This document shows positions 1 through 7,875 of a DNA stretch of 18,824 nt, piece by piece. The DNA lies in contig DKFH01000030.1 in the NCBI GenBank assembly GCA_002452315.1, forward strand, positions 10,640 to 29,463. The letters are read 5' to 3'. Made by a program: the position numbers and the translations under genes. Numbering within the stretch: position 1 is the first letter of the stretch; each line of letters opens with the position of its first letter. Origin of the DNA: Anaerolineaceae bacterium UBA6801. Its GTDB lineage: Bacteria; Chloroflexota; Anaerolineae; Anaerolineales; Anaerolineaceae. The notes below the pieces were generated by a model. It did no database searches and was not told the DNA's origin. It was given only the letters and a program-made list of their open reading frames with translations.

Positions 1-563
1 TGGCTCAAATTCTCTTGATCTTTTTCCCAGTTGGTGGGATTGGCAAAAATGTAATCCACAAGCGCTTGATGTTCCCGATCATTGCGGATAACACGCTCAT
101 AATAATTTCGCTGCCAGAGGCGGTTATTAAAACGCGGCCAATTCTGATTCTTCACACCATCTATGTATCGGCGAGTTGTTAATGACTTGAACCTTTGCAC
201 GGTATCATATAATCCAATTGAATTTCTTGTAGGGGCAACCCTCTGTGGTTGCCCAGGGCAGACACGGAGGTCTGCCCCTACATTGTGTTCTGGATTCAGG
301 ATAATAATCCCATGAAAATGATTAGGCATAATCTGGTAATGATTCAATTCAACCCCTTTTAGAACTTTCGGTATTTCGTGGCAAACCAGGTCAATCATTT
401 TACCGGCATCGTTTAATACCATTACCCCTTCCATAATCGAACCAAACAAACAGACCCGGTTTTGTGTCACGATCGTGATGAAATAAGCACCGCTTTGGGA
501 ATAATCATATTCTGGCAAGCGAATACTTCGACGATGTTTATGCTCGTTTTCCAAGTTGATCAT
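1..563 (-). CDS. REP-associated tyrosine transposase (RAYT / Y1_Tnp family), 3' end cut by window edge
   Basis: The minus strand reads open from an ATG at 563 to the window edge (187 codons, no stop). The start MINLENEHKHRRSIRL is typical of the RAYT branch of IS200/IS605-like Y1 transposases, single-strand HUH enzymes that act on hairpin-forming REP sequences. The HUH motif is in MPNHFHG (His82, His84). The likely catalytic tyrosine is Tyr154 or Tyr155 in NYYERVIRND, followed by DYIFANPTNW, which is also typical of the family. An in-frame TAG lies two codons before the ATG, which fixes the start. The family is about 170-200 aa long, so little is missing. Residues 95-112 are encoded by a double-hairpin repeat (listed separately) in a loop that varies in length in this family. 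RAYTs are usually single-copy, domesticated genes. The function is assigned from family motifs, not shown directly. Confidence 0.9.
   Translation of the reverse strand, partial: MINLENEHKHRRSIRLPEYDYSQSGAYFITIVTQNRVCLFGSIMEGVMVLNDAGKMIDLVCHEIPKVLKGVELNHYQIMPNHFHGIIILNPEHNVGADLRVCPGQPQRVAPTRNSIGLYDTVQRFKSLTTRRYIDGVKNQNWPRFNNRLWQRNYYERVIRNDREHQALVDYIFANPTNWEKDQENLS
229..281. repeat. Double-hairpin palindromic repeat inside the RAYT gene
   Basis: The 53-bp unit has perfect 9-bp terminal inverted repeats (GTAGGGGCA at 229-237, TGCCCCTAC at 273-281). Inside are two adjacent perfect 8-bp stems: GGGCAACC 233-240 with GGTTGCCC 247-254, and GGGCAGAC 256-263 with GTCTGCCC 270-277. Each has a 6-nt loop. 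The unit keeps the transposase frame open and encodes 18 residues. It resembles the short dispersed palindromes that RAYT enzymes are thought to mobilise, but no second copy is seen in this window. Confidence 0.8.
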
Positions 564-609
564 ATCCTATACATCACTTACCCTAAACCGGGGATAATTT
601 TCTTGTCTC

Positions 610-2538
610 TCATTCCCAGTCAAAGGTTGCCACGACGGGGTCATGATCAGAGAATTGCACCCAGTAATCAAATTCACTGTTCAGGTGGAGGATATCCACG
701 GAGGCCAAGGCCTGATACAGCGGCTGGCTGACCAGGATGTGGTCCAGCGTTTGGCTGTTGCCATCATAAATGTAGGTATAGCGCTCCTCGGCCGACAGCG
801 TTTCAACCAGGTTGTGCAGGAGGTCCCCTTTCAGCGTCTGGACGGGCGCTGAAAAGTGAAAGTCGTTCAGGTCGCCCAACACAATCACCCGGCTGTCGGG
901 GTCGATGGCCAGGATGGCGGCCACAAAATCATGCACGACCTGGGCTTGACGCAGCCGCTGGACCTCTGAATTAAGCTGGGGGGGCTGGACCGCGCCAAAC
1001 AGGCTGTGATCGCCGCCCTTCGAGTTGAAGTGATTGTTGATCAGGTACAAGGGCTCGCCATTAAGCAGGAAGGCCGCTACCAGGGGTTTGCGGCTGCTGG
1101 TGAAGGCCGGGTTGGACGGGTCGATCCGGCCAGGATTTAACGATAGGGTAGGCACGCCGTCCTGGTCCGTTATTATGACTGGTGTTTGGGCGTCGCCGTG
1201 GGGGGCTTCTACCAGGCTCAGACCCCGGTCAAGCCGGTAGAGGAACCCTACCCGGATATTGGCATCTGGAACGCCGCCATCTTGGCCGGGCAGGGGGTCG
1301 ATATTGACATACCTATAGGGTGGTCCGCCTAAGGCCAGGATCGCGTCAATAATACCCTGGTAGGTCATATCGGCTGAGACATCTCTGCCGCCAGCCACAT
1401 GGTCATCATCGGCAACCTCCTGCAGCCCGATAATATCGGGTGAGGCCATCCAATTGATGATATGATCGGCCAGGGTTGCGCTGCGGTCCTTGGTGCGGGA
1501 AGAGATCTCCTGGGCGGAAAGCACGGCCACATTATACGTGGCAACCCGCAGTTGGCCGGGAAGTACGGGTGCCAGGGGGTCACTGGGCTGCAACCCGCCT
1601 GAGAGAAAGGCCACATCCTGGATGGGCTGGAGTTTGTAGTTGCCATAGGTGTAATCCATCACGCCGATGATCGGTTCTGGGGCATAATCACCGACGTTTA
1701 CCAAGGGCATTTCACGCAAGGCGTCATCGAGGATGATGCGCTCCGGGTTGAAATCGTTTTCCTGGATGACGATCCCGCCGCGGTGGGTGCGCGTGCCAGC
1801 CCAAGCGCCGTTATCGGGCAGGACGACAATTTCCTTGTAGCGGTTGGTGGGGCCCACCACCACCGCATTGTTGATCTGAACCAGCATGCCCTCCAAGCTT
1901 TCGTAAAAATCCAGGCCGGATGCATAAGGATTGAAAATCCCATCGGCCATGACCCGACCCTGGGTTTGGCTGGCAATCACATCCGTGGGCGGCATACGTC
2001 CGCCTTGGCCGATGATCGTGGGGGCGGGCAGGGGATTGCCCCGGGACAGGATTTCGATGGTGGGATAGCGCAGGTGGGTGATCATCAGATCATTGGCCGG
2101 GTCACCGTTGAAGACCCGCTCGCTTACTACACCATCAACCAGCACCTCATCGCCGGGCCGTATCGTGGGGATCAATTCCTGGTGTACGTAGATCCCTTCC
2201 GAGGTGGCCGGGTCATCATCCGGGAATCTTGATTGCATGTAAAAACCATCGGCCCGAATAACAGTGACGATGCCATGCACGTCCTCAACCGGTTGGTTTT
2301 CGAAGGGCGAGACATGGCCTGCGTCCTGGATGGCAGAGATGGTGATGCCACCCGGCGATGTTGGTTCGACGGTGAGGACAGGCGTTTCAGGGCTGGTTTG
2401 AACCTGTTGGATCGTCTGTGGTGATGCGGTTGGTGAGGCTGGGAGCGTGCCAGTGCATCCACTGACCAGCAGGAGGAAAAAAAGAAAAGGTATGGCCACA
2501 TGCTTGCGTTTGCAAATATAAGGAGAAGGGCTGTGCAT
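610..2538 (-). CDS. Secreted lipoprotein nuclease, endonuclease/exonuclease/phosphatase (EEP) family, ExeM/NucH-like
   Basis: This is a predicted extracytoplasmic, lipid-anchored phosphodiesterase, most likely a DNase or nuclease. Numbering from the ATG at 2538, a lipoprotein signal peptide ends in the lipobox LVSGC (Cys28) and is followed by a Ser/Thr/Pro-rich spacer. A region with OB-fold character (about 65-170, DVHGIVTVIRADGFYMQS) is typical of ExeM/NucH-like nucleases. The EEP catalytic domain runs from about 330 to the end: ATYNV (Asn336), LQEV (Glu374), NNHFNSKGGD (His503), LGDLND (Asp556, Asn558), TLDHIL (Asp599) and SDHDPV (Asp631, His632). All core metal and catalytic positions are therefore present. 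The frame stays open to a TTG at 2583, but the ATG at 2538 gives a clean signal peptide and has AAGGAG 13 nt upstream. Expected roles are use of extracellular DNA or phosphate; the substrate cannot be told from sequence. Confidence 0.88.
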   Translation of the reverse strand: MHSPSPYICKRKHVAIPFLFFLLLVSGCTGTLPASPTASPQTIQQVQTSPETPVLTVEPTSPGGITISAIQDAGHVSPFENQPVEDVHGIVTVIRADGFYMQSRFPDDDPATSEGIYVHQELIPTIRPGDEVLVDGVVSERVFNGDPANDLMITHLRYPTIEILSRGNPLPAPTIIGQGGRMPPTDVIASQTQGRVMADGIFNPYASGLDFYESLEGMLVQINNAVVVGPTNRYKEIVVLPDNGAWAGTRTHRGGIVIQENDFNPERIILDDALREMPLVNVGDYAPEPIIGVMDYTYGNYKLQPIQDVAFLSGGLQPSDPLAPVLPGQLRVATYNVAVLSAQEISSRTKDRSATLADHIINWMASPDIIGLQEVADDDHVAGGRDVSADMTYQGIIDAILALGGPPYRYVNIDPLPGQDGGVPDANIRVGFLYRLDRGLSLVEAPHGDAQTPVIITDQDGVPTLSLNPGRIDPSNPAFTSSRKPLVAAFLLNGEPLYLINNHFNSKGGDHSLFGAVQPPQLNSEVQRLRQAQVVHDFVAAILAIDPDSRVIVLGDLNDFHFSAPVQTLKGDLLHNLVETLSAEERYTYIYDGNSQTLDHILVSQPLYQALASVDILHLNSEFDYWVQFSDHDPVVATFDWE

Positions 2539-2690
2539 CAGGTAAGGTTCACTCCTTAGGGATTGGTTCTTTGTGAACGGCAATTTTATTATAAATCATC
2601 TCATATCGTAGTTGCTCCAGGGAGCGGAGGTGGGTCAATTGGAAAATTGGAAAATTGGTAAAGACTCCATCAAACGGTGAAATTTTCTAG

Positions 2691-2696
2691 TAAAAT
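2691..2696 (+). promoter_or_regulatory. -10 element TAAAAT placed for a leaderless mRNA
   Basis: TAAAAT ends 6 nt before the ATG at 2703, so a normal start of transcription would fall on the A of the start codon. No convincing -35 is seen. The same geometry occurs at 7864-7869. Confidence 0.35.
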
Positions 2697-2702
2697 AAGG
2701 GC

Positions 2703-3410
2703 ATGGAAATCAAAATTGCTATTGCAAAGATTGATAAACACGGCAGCAGCAACAGCGGCGACACGGTTGAGATCACTGAGCGGCCCAATGGCGGTATTTC
2801 GGTGGTGATGGCGGATGGACAACTCAATCAGCGGGATAGCAAGGCGATCTCGACTTTGGTGAGCCACCTGGTGATTGATCATATCAGCGGTGGAATTCGG
2901 GACGGGGCATCCATTCGCACGGCTGCCAGCCAGCTCTTTACGGAATACAACGGGGGTGTACAGGCCAATTTATGGGTCATCAGCGCTGACCTGCAGACCA
3001 ACACGATCATTATCTCCCGCAACAATCCCATCCCCATGTTGCTCATTTCAGAAGAAATTGTGGATTGCCTGACCAGTGCGAGTGAACCGATTGGCGGACG
3101 GGTGGATGTTGAACCCACGATTATTGAATTACCGATTACCCCTGAAATGACGGTAATCGCCTTTTCCGATGGGGTCTTTGAAGCTGGGCGGCACCTCCAG
3201 CAGGGTTTGGATATCTGTACAACGATTGAAGCGCTGATAGATGAGCAGGAACCCACCGCTAAAGAAATTGCGGAATATCTATTGCAGCGTGCCATCCGTC
3301 TGGATGAGGGTAAACCGCGCGACGATATGAGTATTGTTGTGTTGCAGACATCCTCCCGCCCGACGGATACGATTCGCCGGATGAGCATCTCCCTGCCTCT
3401 GGACTCGTAG
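2703..3410 (+). CDS. SpoIIE/PP2C-type serine/threonine protein phosphatase, stand-alone catalytic domain
   Basis: The 235-aa cytosolic protein consists almost only of a PP2C-like SpoIIE domain. Family motifs in order are SGDTVEI near residue 18, MADGQ (Asp38), FSDGVFEAG (Asp156) and RDDMSIVVL (Asp207, Asp208). These are the metal-binding aspartates of Mg/Mn-dependent phosphatases. Such proteins in bacteria usually dephosphorylate anti-anti-sigma factors (STAS proteins) or other phosphoproteins. The usual N-terminal PAS, GAF, HAMP or receiver domains are absent, and no kinase or STAS gene is adjacent, so the partner must lie elsewhere. There is no signal peptide or membrane segment. Ribosome binding is unclear, with only AAGGG directly before the ATG, and the gene may be translated from a leaderless mRNA. 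The last 20 residues (DTIRRMSISLPLDS) fall outside the domain. Confidence 0.82.
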   Translation: MEIKIAIAKIDKHGSSNSGDTVEITERPNGGISVVMADGQLNQRDSKAISTLVSHLVIDHISGGIRDGASIRTAASQLFTEYNGGVQANLWVISADLQTNTIIISRNNPIPMLLISEEIVDCLTSASEPIGGRVDVEPTIIELPITPEMTVIAFSDGVFEAGRHLQQGLDICTTIEALIDEQEPTAKEIAEYLLQRAIRLDEGKPRDDMSIVVLQTSSRPTDTIRRMSISLPLDS

Positions 3411-3453
3411 GGAGGTTGTTACATCACAGGCAGTGAAGTGGAAACTCACCAGG

Positions 3454-3469
3454 GCCACCAGGCGGTGGC
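3454..3469 (+). other. Small hairpin between phosphatase and dehydrogenase genes
   Basis: GCCACC 3454-3459 pairs with GGTGGC 3464-3469 around a 4-nt loop. The following sequence TGGTTCTTGTT is only moderately T-rich, so this is at best a weak terminator for the phosphatase gene. Confidence 0.3.
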
Positions 3470-3520
3470 TGGTTCTTGTTCATGGATTTAAAAACCTTAC
3501 CAATTGCTTAGGAGGCATAC

Positions 3521-4540
3521 ATGCGTCAAAAGGTTGTGCTCATCACCGGGGCTAACGGAGAAATGGGTCATGGTTTAATTCAATACCTGGCCGAGTTTTC
3601 AGATGTCAATATTGTCGCGCTGGATGTAGTCCCGCTGGATAAGTCGCTGCGGTGCCTGGTGAAGACATATATTGTCGGGGACGTGCTTGACCAGATGCTG
3701 CTGGGCAGGCTGGTGGTCGAGCATGAGATCGCCGCGATTTATCACCTGGCTTCGATCTTATCCACCAAGGCCGAATACAACCCGGAGACAGCCCACCGCA
3801 TTAACGTAGAAGGCACGTTGAACCTGCTGCGGTTGGCTGTGGAGCAGTCCCAATGGCAGGGCGAGTCGGTTAAGTTTATTTATCCCAGCTCGATCGCCGC
3901 GTATGGCATCCCCACGCTTAAGGACAAAGCGGAAGCGGGTTCCGTGGTGGAAGAGGACTGGAATTACCCGACCACGATGTACGGGTGCAACAAGCTGTAT
4001 TGTGAGCACCTGGGGCGCTATTACAATAGCCACTACCGGCAGCTGGCAGCCGACCACGAAGGCAAGCAGACGGTGGACTTTAGGGCGATCCGCTTCCCCG
4101 GGCTGATCAGCGCGGAGACGGTGCCCACCGGCGGCACAAGCGACTACGGCCCCGAGATGCTGCATGCGGCTGCCAAAGGGCAGGAATACAGTTGTTTTGT
4201 CCGGCCTGATACGATCATCCCCTTCATGGTCATGCCGGATGCGATCAAAGCGCTGGTGGATTTGGAAGCGGTACCGAAGAACCGGCTTTCCAAGTATGTG
4301 TACAATGTGACCAGCTTCAGCGTCACTGCACAGCAGATCTTTGATATTGTGCAAAAGGCCTTTCCCGAAGCCAAAATACACTTTGCAGTGGATGAGGCAA
4401 GGCAAAAGATCGTTGATTCGTGGCCCGAAGCAGTGGATGACTCGGCTGCGCGAAGGGATTGGGATTGGGCGCCGGATTACAATTGCGAGCGGTCCTTTGG
4501 GGAATATCTGATCCCGGCAATCCGGGAGCGGTATCAGTAA
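3521..4540 (+). CDS. NAD-dependent epimerase/dehydratase family protein, probable SDR-type L-threonine 3-dehydrogenase
   Basis: The 339-aa extended short-chain dehydrogenase has an N-terminal Rossmann motif TGANGEMG (residues 9-16). Asp35 ends the second strand, which favours NAD. The catalytic residues are Ser123/Ser124 (YPSSIAAYG) and YGCNK (Tyr154, Lys158). The stretch RFPGLIS, then GGTSDYGPEM (about 204-213), and IIPFMVMPDAIKAL (about 232-245) match the SDR-type threonine dehydrogenases, which oxidise L-threonine to 2-amino-3-ketobutyrate. This family is unrelated to zinc-dependent E. coli Tdh. A strong ribosome site AGGAGG lies 5 nt before the ATG. The 2-amino-3-ketobutyrate CoA ligase gene (kbl), a common partner, is not adjacent. 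The protein is about 20 residues longer than typical members. A related sugar-nucleotide epimerase is the main alternative. Confidence 0.78.
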   Translation: MRQKVVLITGANGEMGHGLIQYLAEFSDVNIVALDVVPLDKSLRCLVKTYIVGDVLDQMLLGRLVVEHEIAAIYHLASILSTKAEYNPETAHRINVEGTLNLLRLAVEQSQWQGESVKFIYPSSIAAYGIPTLKDKAEAGSVVEEDWNYPTTMYGCNKLYCEHLGRYYNSHYRQLAADHEGKQTVDFRAIRFPGLISAETVPTGGTSDYGPEMLHAAAKGQEYSCFVRPDTIIPFMVMPDAIKALVDLEAVPKNRLSKYVYNVTSFSVTAQQIFDIVQKAFPEAKIHFAVDEARQKIVDSWPEAVDDSAARRDWDWAPDYNCERSFGEYLIPAIRERYQ

Positions 4541-4566
4541 CGCAGATTGGATTCACTTAAAAAAAC

Positions 4567-4600
4567 AGCAAACCTACGAAAATCTGGTTTGCTTTTATTT
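4567..4600. terminator. Bidirectional intrinsic terminator between dehydrogenase and gyrB
   Basis: A perfect 8-bp stem, AGCAAACC 4567-4574 and GGTTTGCT 4586-4593, closes an 11-nt loop and is followed by TTTTATTT. On the minus strand the stem is followed by GTTTTTTT, so it can stop transcription from both sides. It ends the dehydrogenase transcript cleanly. Confidence 0.85.
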
Positions 4601-4727
4601 AACTCGTGTGTATTGGCCAGGATGAGCGTTTGAAGGGTGGCTGAACAGGGGAGCTGGTTGGTTCTATCTCATTGATGAAAAAAATCTGTATTTCGATCTA
4701 AGTTTAAAAAATCAGGAGCGGCATAGA

Positions 4728-4756
4728 GAGATTGATCTTGGAATAAGATCGACCTC
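4728..4756 (-). other. Imperfect 12-bp hairpin just downstream of gyrB
   Basis: Arms at 4728-4739 and 4745-4756 pair over 12 positions with one mismatch and one G-U pair around a 5-nt loop; the core is GATCTT/AAGATC. It lies 22 nt past the gyrB stop. There is no T-run directly after it on the minus strand, so it may stabilise the mRNA 3' end instead of terminating. The rest of 4601-4727 shows nothing I can name. Confidence 0.45.
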
Positions 4757-4778
4757 GTTGGTTTAACTCAATTTTCTC

Positions 4779-6695
4779 TTAAACATCCAAATTGCGGACT
4801 TCTTTGGCGTGGGTTTGGATAAAGCGGCGGCGTGGCGGCACTTTTGAGCCCATTAACATATCAAAGGTGTGATCGGCTTCGGCTGCATCTTCAATATTGA
4901 CGCTCAGCAAGGTGCGGTTTTCGGGGTTCATGGTCGTTTCCCAAAGCTGCTCGGGGTTCATTTCACCCAAGCCCTTATAGCGCTGGAGGGAATAGCGGCC
5001 GCCATTGGCCGTGATTTTTTTGATCAGGGCTTCGCGCTCAGCTTCTGTGTAGACGTATTCTTTTTCTTTCCCCGATGAAATCAGGTACAGCGGGGGTTGA
5101 GCAATGTATAAATGTCCGTTTTCGATCAGGGGCTGCATGTAGCGGAAGAAAAAGGTCAGCAGAAGCGTTCGGATGTGGGCGCCGTCGACATCGGCATCGG
5201 TCATGATGACCACGCGGCCATAACGCAGCCCATCCAGCGAGAAGCCGTCGCCTATGCCAGTGCCCAGGGCGGAGATGAGGGCTTTAACCTCCCGGTTGGT
5301 GAGGATTTTATCCAGCCGGGCTCGCTCGGTGTTGAGGATCTTGCCGCGCAAGGGCAGGATGGCCTGGAAGTGGCGATCTCGGCCTTGCTTGGCGGAACCA
5401 CCGGCGGAATCACCCTCGACGATGTAGAGTTCGGTGCGCTGGGGGTCACGTTCAGAGCAGTCGGCCAGTTTTCCTGGCAGGGTCATGCTTTCCAGAGCGG
5501 ATTTTCGGATGACGAGGTCACGCGCTTTGCGGGCGGCGTCCCTGGCGCGGGCGGAGGTGAGACATTTTTGGATAATCTTCCTGGCAACGGATGAGTTTTG
5601 CTCGAGGAACTCGGTAAAGCTGTCGCTGGTCACCTGTTGAACATAGGTCTGAACCTCTGCGTTCATCAGCTTGACCTTGGTCTGGCTCTCAAATTGTGGA
5701 TCGGGGTGTTTGATGCTGACAATGGCGGTCAGACCTTCGCGGGTATCATCCCCGGAAAAGTTGGGATCAGAATCCTTGAGGAGGCTGTTCTTGCGCGCAT
5801 AATCATTGATCGAGCGTGTCAGTGCGATGCGCAGACCGGTCAGGTGGGTGCCGCCGTCAATGGTGTTGATAGTGTTGGCAAAGGCATACACAGATTCGGA
5901 ATAGGCATCTGTGTATTGAATGGCAACTTCGACCCCGATATCGTCAATTTCTTTCTCCACATAGAAGACATCATGGAGCGTGTCTCGGTTGCGGTTGAGA
6001 TATTTGACAAAGGAGGAAATGCCGCCCTCAAAATAGTAGGTGAACTCGGTGTCGGTGCGCTTATCCGCTAAGCTAATGGTTACCGCCCGGGTGATGAAGG
6101 CCATCTCCCGAAAGCGTTGGGCCAGGGTTTCAAATTTATAGCTGACATCACCGGTGAAGATGGTGGGGTCATATTTGAAGGTGGTGGTTGTGCCGGTTTG
6201 CGTTTTGGGGACCTTACCAACCACCTTTACAGGTGCTTGGGGGATTCCCTTTTCATAACGCTGGAAATGAATTTTTCCATTCCGATAGACTTCAACCTCG
6301 CACCACTCGGAAAGGGCGTTCACAGCCGAGACACCGACGCCATGCAAGCCGCCAGATACCTTGTAACTGGTGCCGCCGAATTTCCCGCCGGCATGCAGGG
6401 TGGTCATGACCACCTCCAGGGCGGAAACTTTTCTCTCGGGGTGAATATCGACCGGGATGCCGCGGCCGTTGTCGATCACCGTGACGCTTTCATCTGCATT
6501 GATAATGACGGAGATTGAATCACAAGAACCAGCCAGGGCTTCATCGATGGAATTATCCACCACCTCATAAATCAGGTGGTGGAGGGCTTTGATATCCGTA
6601 CCGCCCACATACATGCCAGGACGGCGGCGGACAGCCTCAAGGCCTTCCAGGACTTGAATATCATTCGCATTGTAAGAAAGGGGTTGTTTAGTCAA
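4779..6695 (-). CDS. gyrB: DNA gyrase subunit B
   Basis: This is the ATPase/TOPRIM subunit of the type IIA topoisomerase that introduces negative supercoils together with GyrA. It has 638 aa, the usual length for GyrB without the C-terminal insertion of E. coli. The GHKL ATPase region carries EVVDNSIDEA (Glu44, Asn48), IDNGRGIP (Asp75) and GGLHGVGVSAVNALS (from about 115). The transducer has the QTK loop with Lys340. The TOPRIM domain has VEGDSAGG (Glu428) and MTDADVDGAHI (Asp500, Asp502). The C-terminal QRYKGLGEMNPEQLW and the ending RNLDV favour GyrB over ParE. It starts at TTG (6695) with GGAG 7 nt upstream. The membrane-protein gene ends 40 nt before it, so the two are probably co-transcribed. 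gyrA, recF and dnaN are not in view. Confidence 0.96.
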   Translation of the reverse strand: MTKQPLSYNANDIQVLEGLEAVRRRPGMYVGGTDIKALHHLIYEVVDNSIDEALAGSCDSISVIINADESVTVIDNGRGIPVDIHPERKVSALEVVMTTLHAGGKFGGTSYKVSGGLHGVGVSAVNALSEWCEVEVYRNGKIHFQRYEKGIPQAPVKVVGKVPKTQTGTTTTFKYDPTIFTGDVSYKFETLAQRFREMAFITRAVTISLADKRTDTEFTYYFEGGISSFVKYLNRNRDTLHDVFYVEKEIDDIGVEVAIQYTDAYSESVYAFANTINTIDGGTHLTGLRIALTRSINDYARKNSLLKDSDPNFSGDDTREGLTAIVSIKHPDPQFESQTKVKLMNAEVQTYVQQVTSDSFTEFLEQNSSVARKIIQKCLTSARARDAARKARDLVIRKSALESMTLPGKLADCSERDPQRTELYIVEGDSAGGSAKQGRDRHFQAILPLRGKILNTERARLDKILTNREVKALISALGTGIGDGFSLDGLRYGRVVIMTDADVDGAHIRTLLLTFFFRYMQPLIENGHLYIAQPPLYLISSGKEKEYVYTEAEREALIKKITANGGRYSLQRYKGLGEMNPEQLWETTMNPENRTLLSVNIEDAAEADHTFDMLMGSKVPPRRRFIQTHAKEVRNLDV

Positions 6696-6735
6696 GCGAT
6701 TACTCCAATGTTGATGGTTTATTTGTTCGCGGGGC

Positions 6736-7716
6736 TTAGCGTGCCCTGAGACTTTGGTTGATCACCGACTGTGAGAATTTGGTTGCGTCGATGAAATAGT
6801 GGAAGGATGCAGCAATGACAGCGGAGACGATAAAGGCATGTCCGAGAATGCCGATCATCAGGAACCAATTGTCGACCTGGGGAGAGCGCCACAGGTAGTT
6901 CATGCCCTCAACCAACAGGTAAGAGAATATGAGGAACCACATCGTTTTCACCATGGAGATGCGCACCACTTTGATGCTGGTTATCATCGCTGCCAGTAGA
7001 TTTTGTTTATAAAGAAAAATTCCATGCGGGGTAAAGAAAAGGGGTGTGACGGCCCACAAGATAAATACAAGGGCGAGGGTGAGGATAAATTGACTGATCC
7101 CCGGGCTGATCAGGGAAATCAGGGTGATCAGCAGGACCAGGGGGATGGATAAGATCAGCATGATGAGCACCAGCAGCACCGGCATGAGGACAATTTGTGA
7201 GAAGGATTTCACCAGTGATTTCAAATTGGTTTGATCATACCCGATGATCTGTTTGGAGATATTCTGAAAATAAAGGCTGCCCAAAAAATAGCCGAAGAGG
7301 AGAAATAAGAGCCATATGACAATGAATTGGCTGCTAGAATTGAGGCTAAAGGTCAGAGGATGGCCGACAGGGTTCAGAAAGGACGGCTTAGAAACCATCA
7401 GGCTGGGAACGCCGATGGGCAGGGTGCGCAGTGAGGTCGCCAGGTTGAAATTTGCCAGGATATCGTGCAAAATCTGCTGGTAGTTCTCGAATATGGGCAA
7501 TAGATCGCCGGTGCCTACGCTAGGCAATTGCGTGATGCGCTGGACAAAAGGTGCAAATAAGCGGTCAATACGCCAGCCCGGCCCAAACCACAGGAATAAA
7601 TCGAGTGCGATTGGGATAAGGATCAGATCCGGCTTGTTGGCGATGGTGTTGAACCCCAACTTGAGTGCCTGAACGATGCTGGGTTGCTTGAATTTTGAAT
7701 CAGAACTTGTGTTCAT
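6736..7716 (-). CDS. Multi-pass membrane protein of unknown function
   Basis: I do not recognise the family. The 326-aa protein has a short polar N-terminus and then about six hydrophobic segments: near residues 30-48, 130-152, 173-198, 200-228, 255-275 and 285-305. One long extracytoplasmic or amphipathic stretch (about 50-125, with IDRLFAPFVQRITQLP) separates the first and second. The internal pattern of paired helices resembles broad glycerophosphodiester or DUF-type integral membrane families, but no motif allows a call. The ATG at 7716 lacks a clear ribosome site; a -10-like TGGTAAAAT lies 11 nt upstream. It sits 40 nt upstream of gyrB on the same strand and probably shares its transcript. 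Their functions need not be related. Confidence 0.72.
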   Translation of the reverse strand: MNTSSDSKFKQPSIVQALKLGFNTIANKPDLILIPIALDLFLWFGPGWRIDRLFAPFVQRITQLPSVGTGDLLPIFENYQQILHDILANFNLATSLRTLPIGVPSLMVSKPSFLNPVGHPLTFSLNSSSQFIVIWLLFLLFGYFLGSLYFQNISKQIIGYDQTNLKSLVKSFSQIVLMPVLLVLIMLILSIPLVLLITLISLISPGISQFILTLALVFILWAVTPLFFTPHGIFLYKQNLLAAMITSIKVVRISMVKTMWFLIFSYLLVEGMNYLWRSPQVDNWFLMIGILGHAFIVSAVIAASFHYFIDATKFSQSVINQSLRAR

Positions 7717-7726
7717 ACAACCAATA

Positions 7727-7735
7727 ATTTTACCA
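7727..7735 (-). promoter_or_regulatory. Extended -10 promoter for the membrane protein-gyrB unit
   Basis: On the minus strand the sequence reads TGGTAAAAT, an extended -10, with 10 nt between it and the ATG at 7716. This predicts a leader of only 3-4 nt. No -35 match is seen at the expected distance. Confidence 0.4.
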
Positions 7736-7837
7736 CACCCGGCTGATTTATGCTATAAAATCTGACCGATTTTACCCATCGAGTTATTTTCCCTTCATTT
7801 AATTAATCGACTTTGATTTTCAAGGGTCTGATGTAAA

Positions 7838-7869
7838 TTGACGCCCGGGTTCAGCCGGCGTGGTAAAAT
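7838..7869 (+). promoter_or_regulatory. Promoter placed for a leaderless mRNA of the 7876 gene
   Basis: TTGACG at 7838-7843 and TGGTAAAAT at 7861-7869 form a promoter-like pair, with a long 20-bp spacer partly offset by the extended TG. The -10 ends 6 nt before the ATG, so transcription would begin at the start codon. A second -10-like TGCTATAAAAT at 7751-7761 could give a longer leader. Confidence 0.4.
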
Positions 7870-7875
7870 GGTGAC

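Noticed and set aside
462..731. Plus-strand 89-codon frame across the transposase-nuclease interval
   Set aside because: It covers the 5' end of the transposase gene and the 3' end of the nuclease gene on the opposite strand, and has no family features.
1783..2232. Plus-strand 149-codon frame opposite the nuclease gene
   Set aside because: It lies wholly within the OB-like part of the well-supported nuclease lipoprotein and shows no signal or domain of its own.
2641..2658. Short tandem repeat GGAAAATTGG
   Set aside because: Only two overlapping copies of an AT-rich 8-mer are present; too short to infer an operator or an insertion scar.
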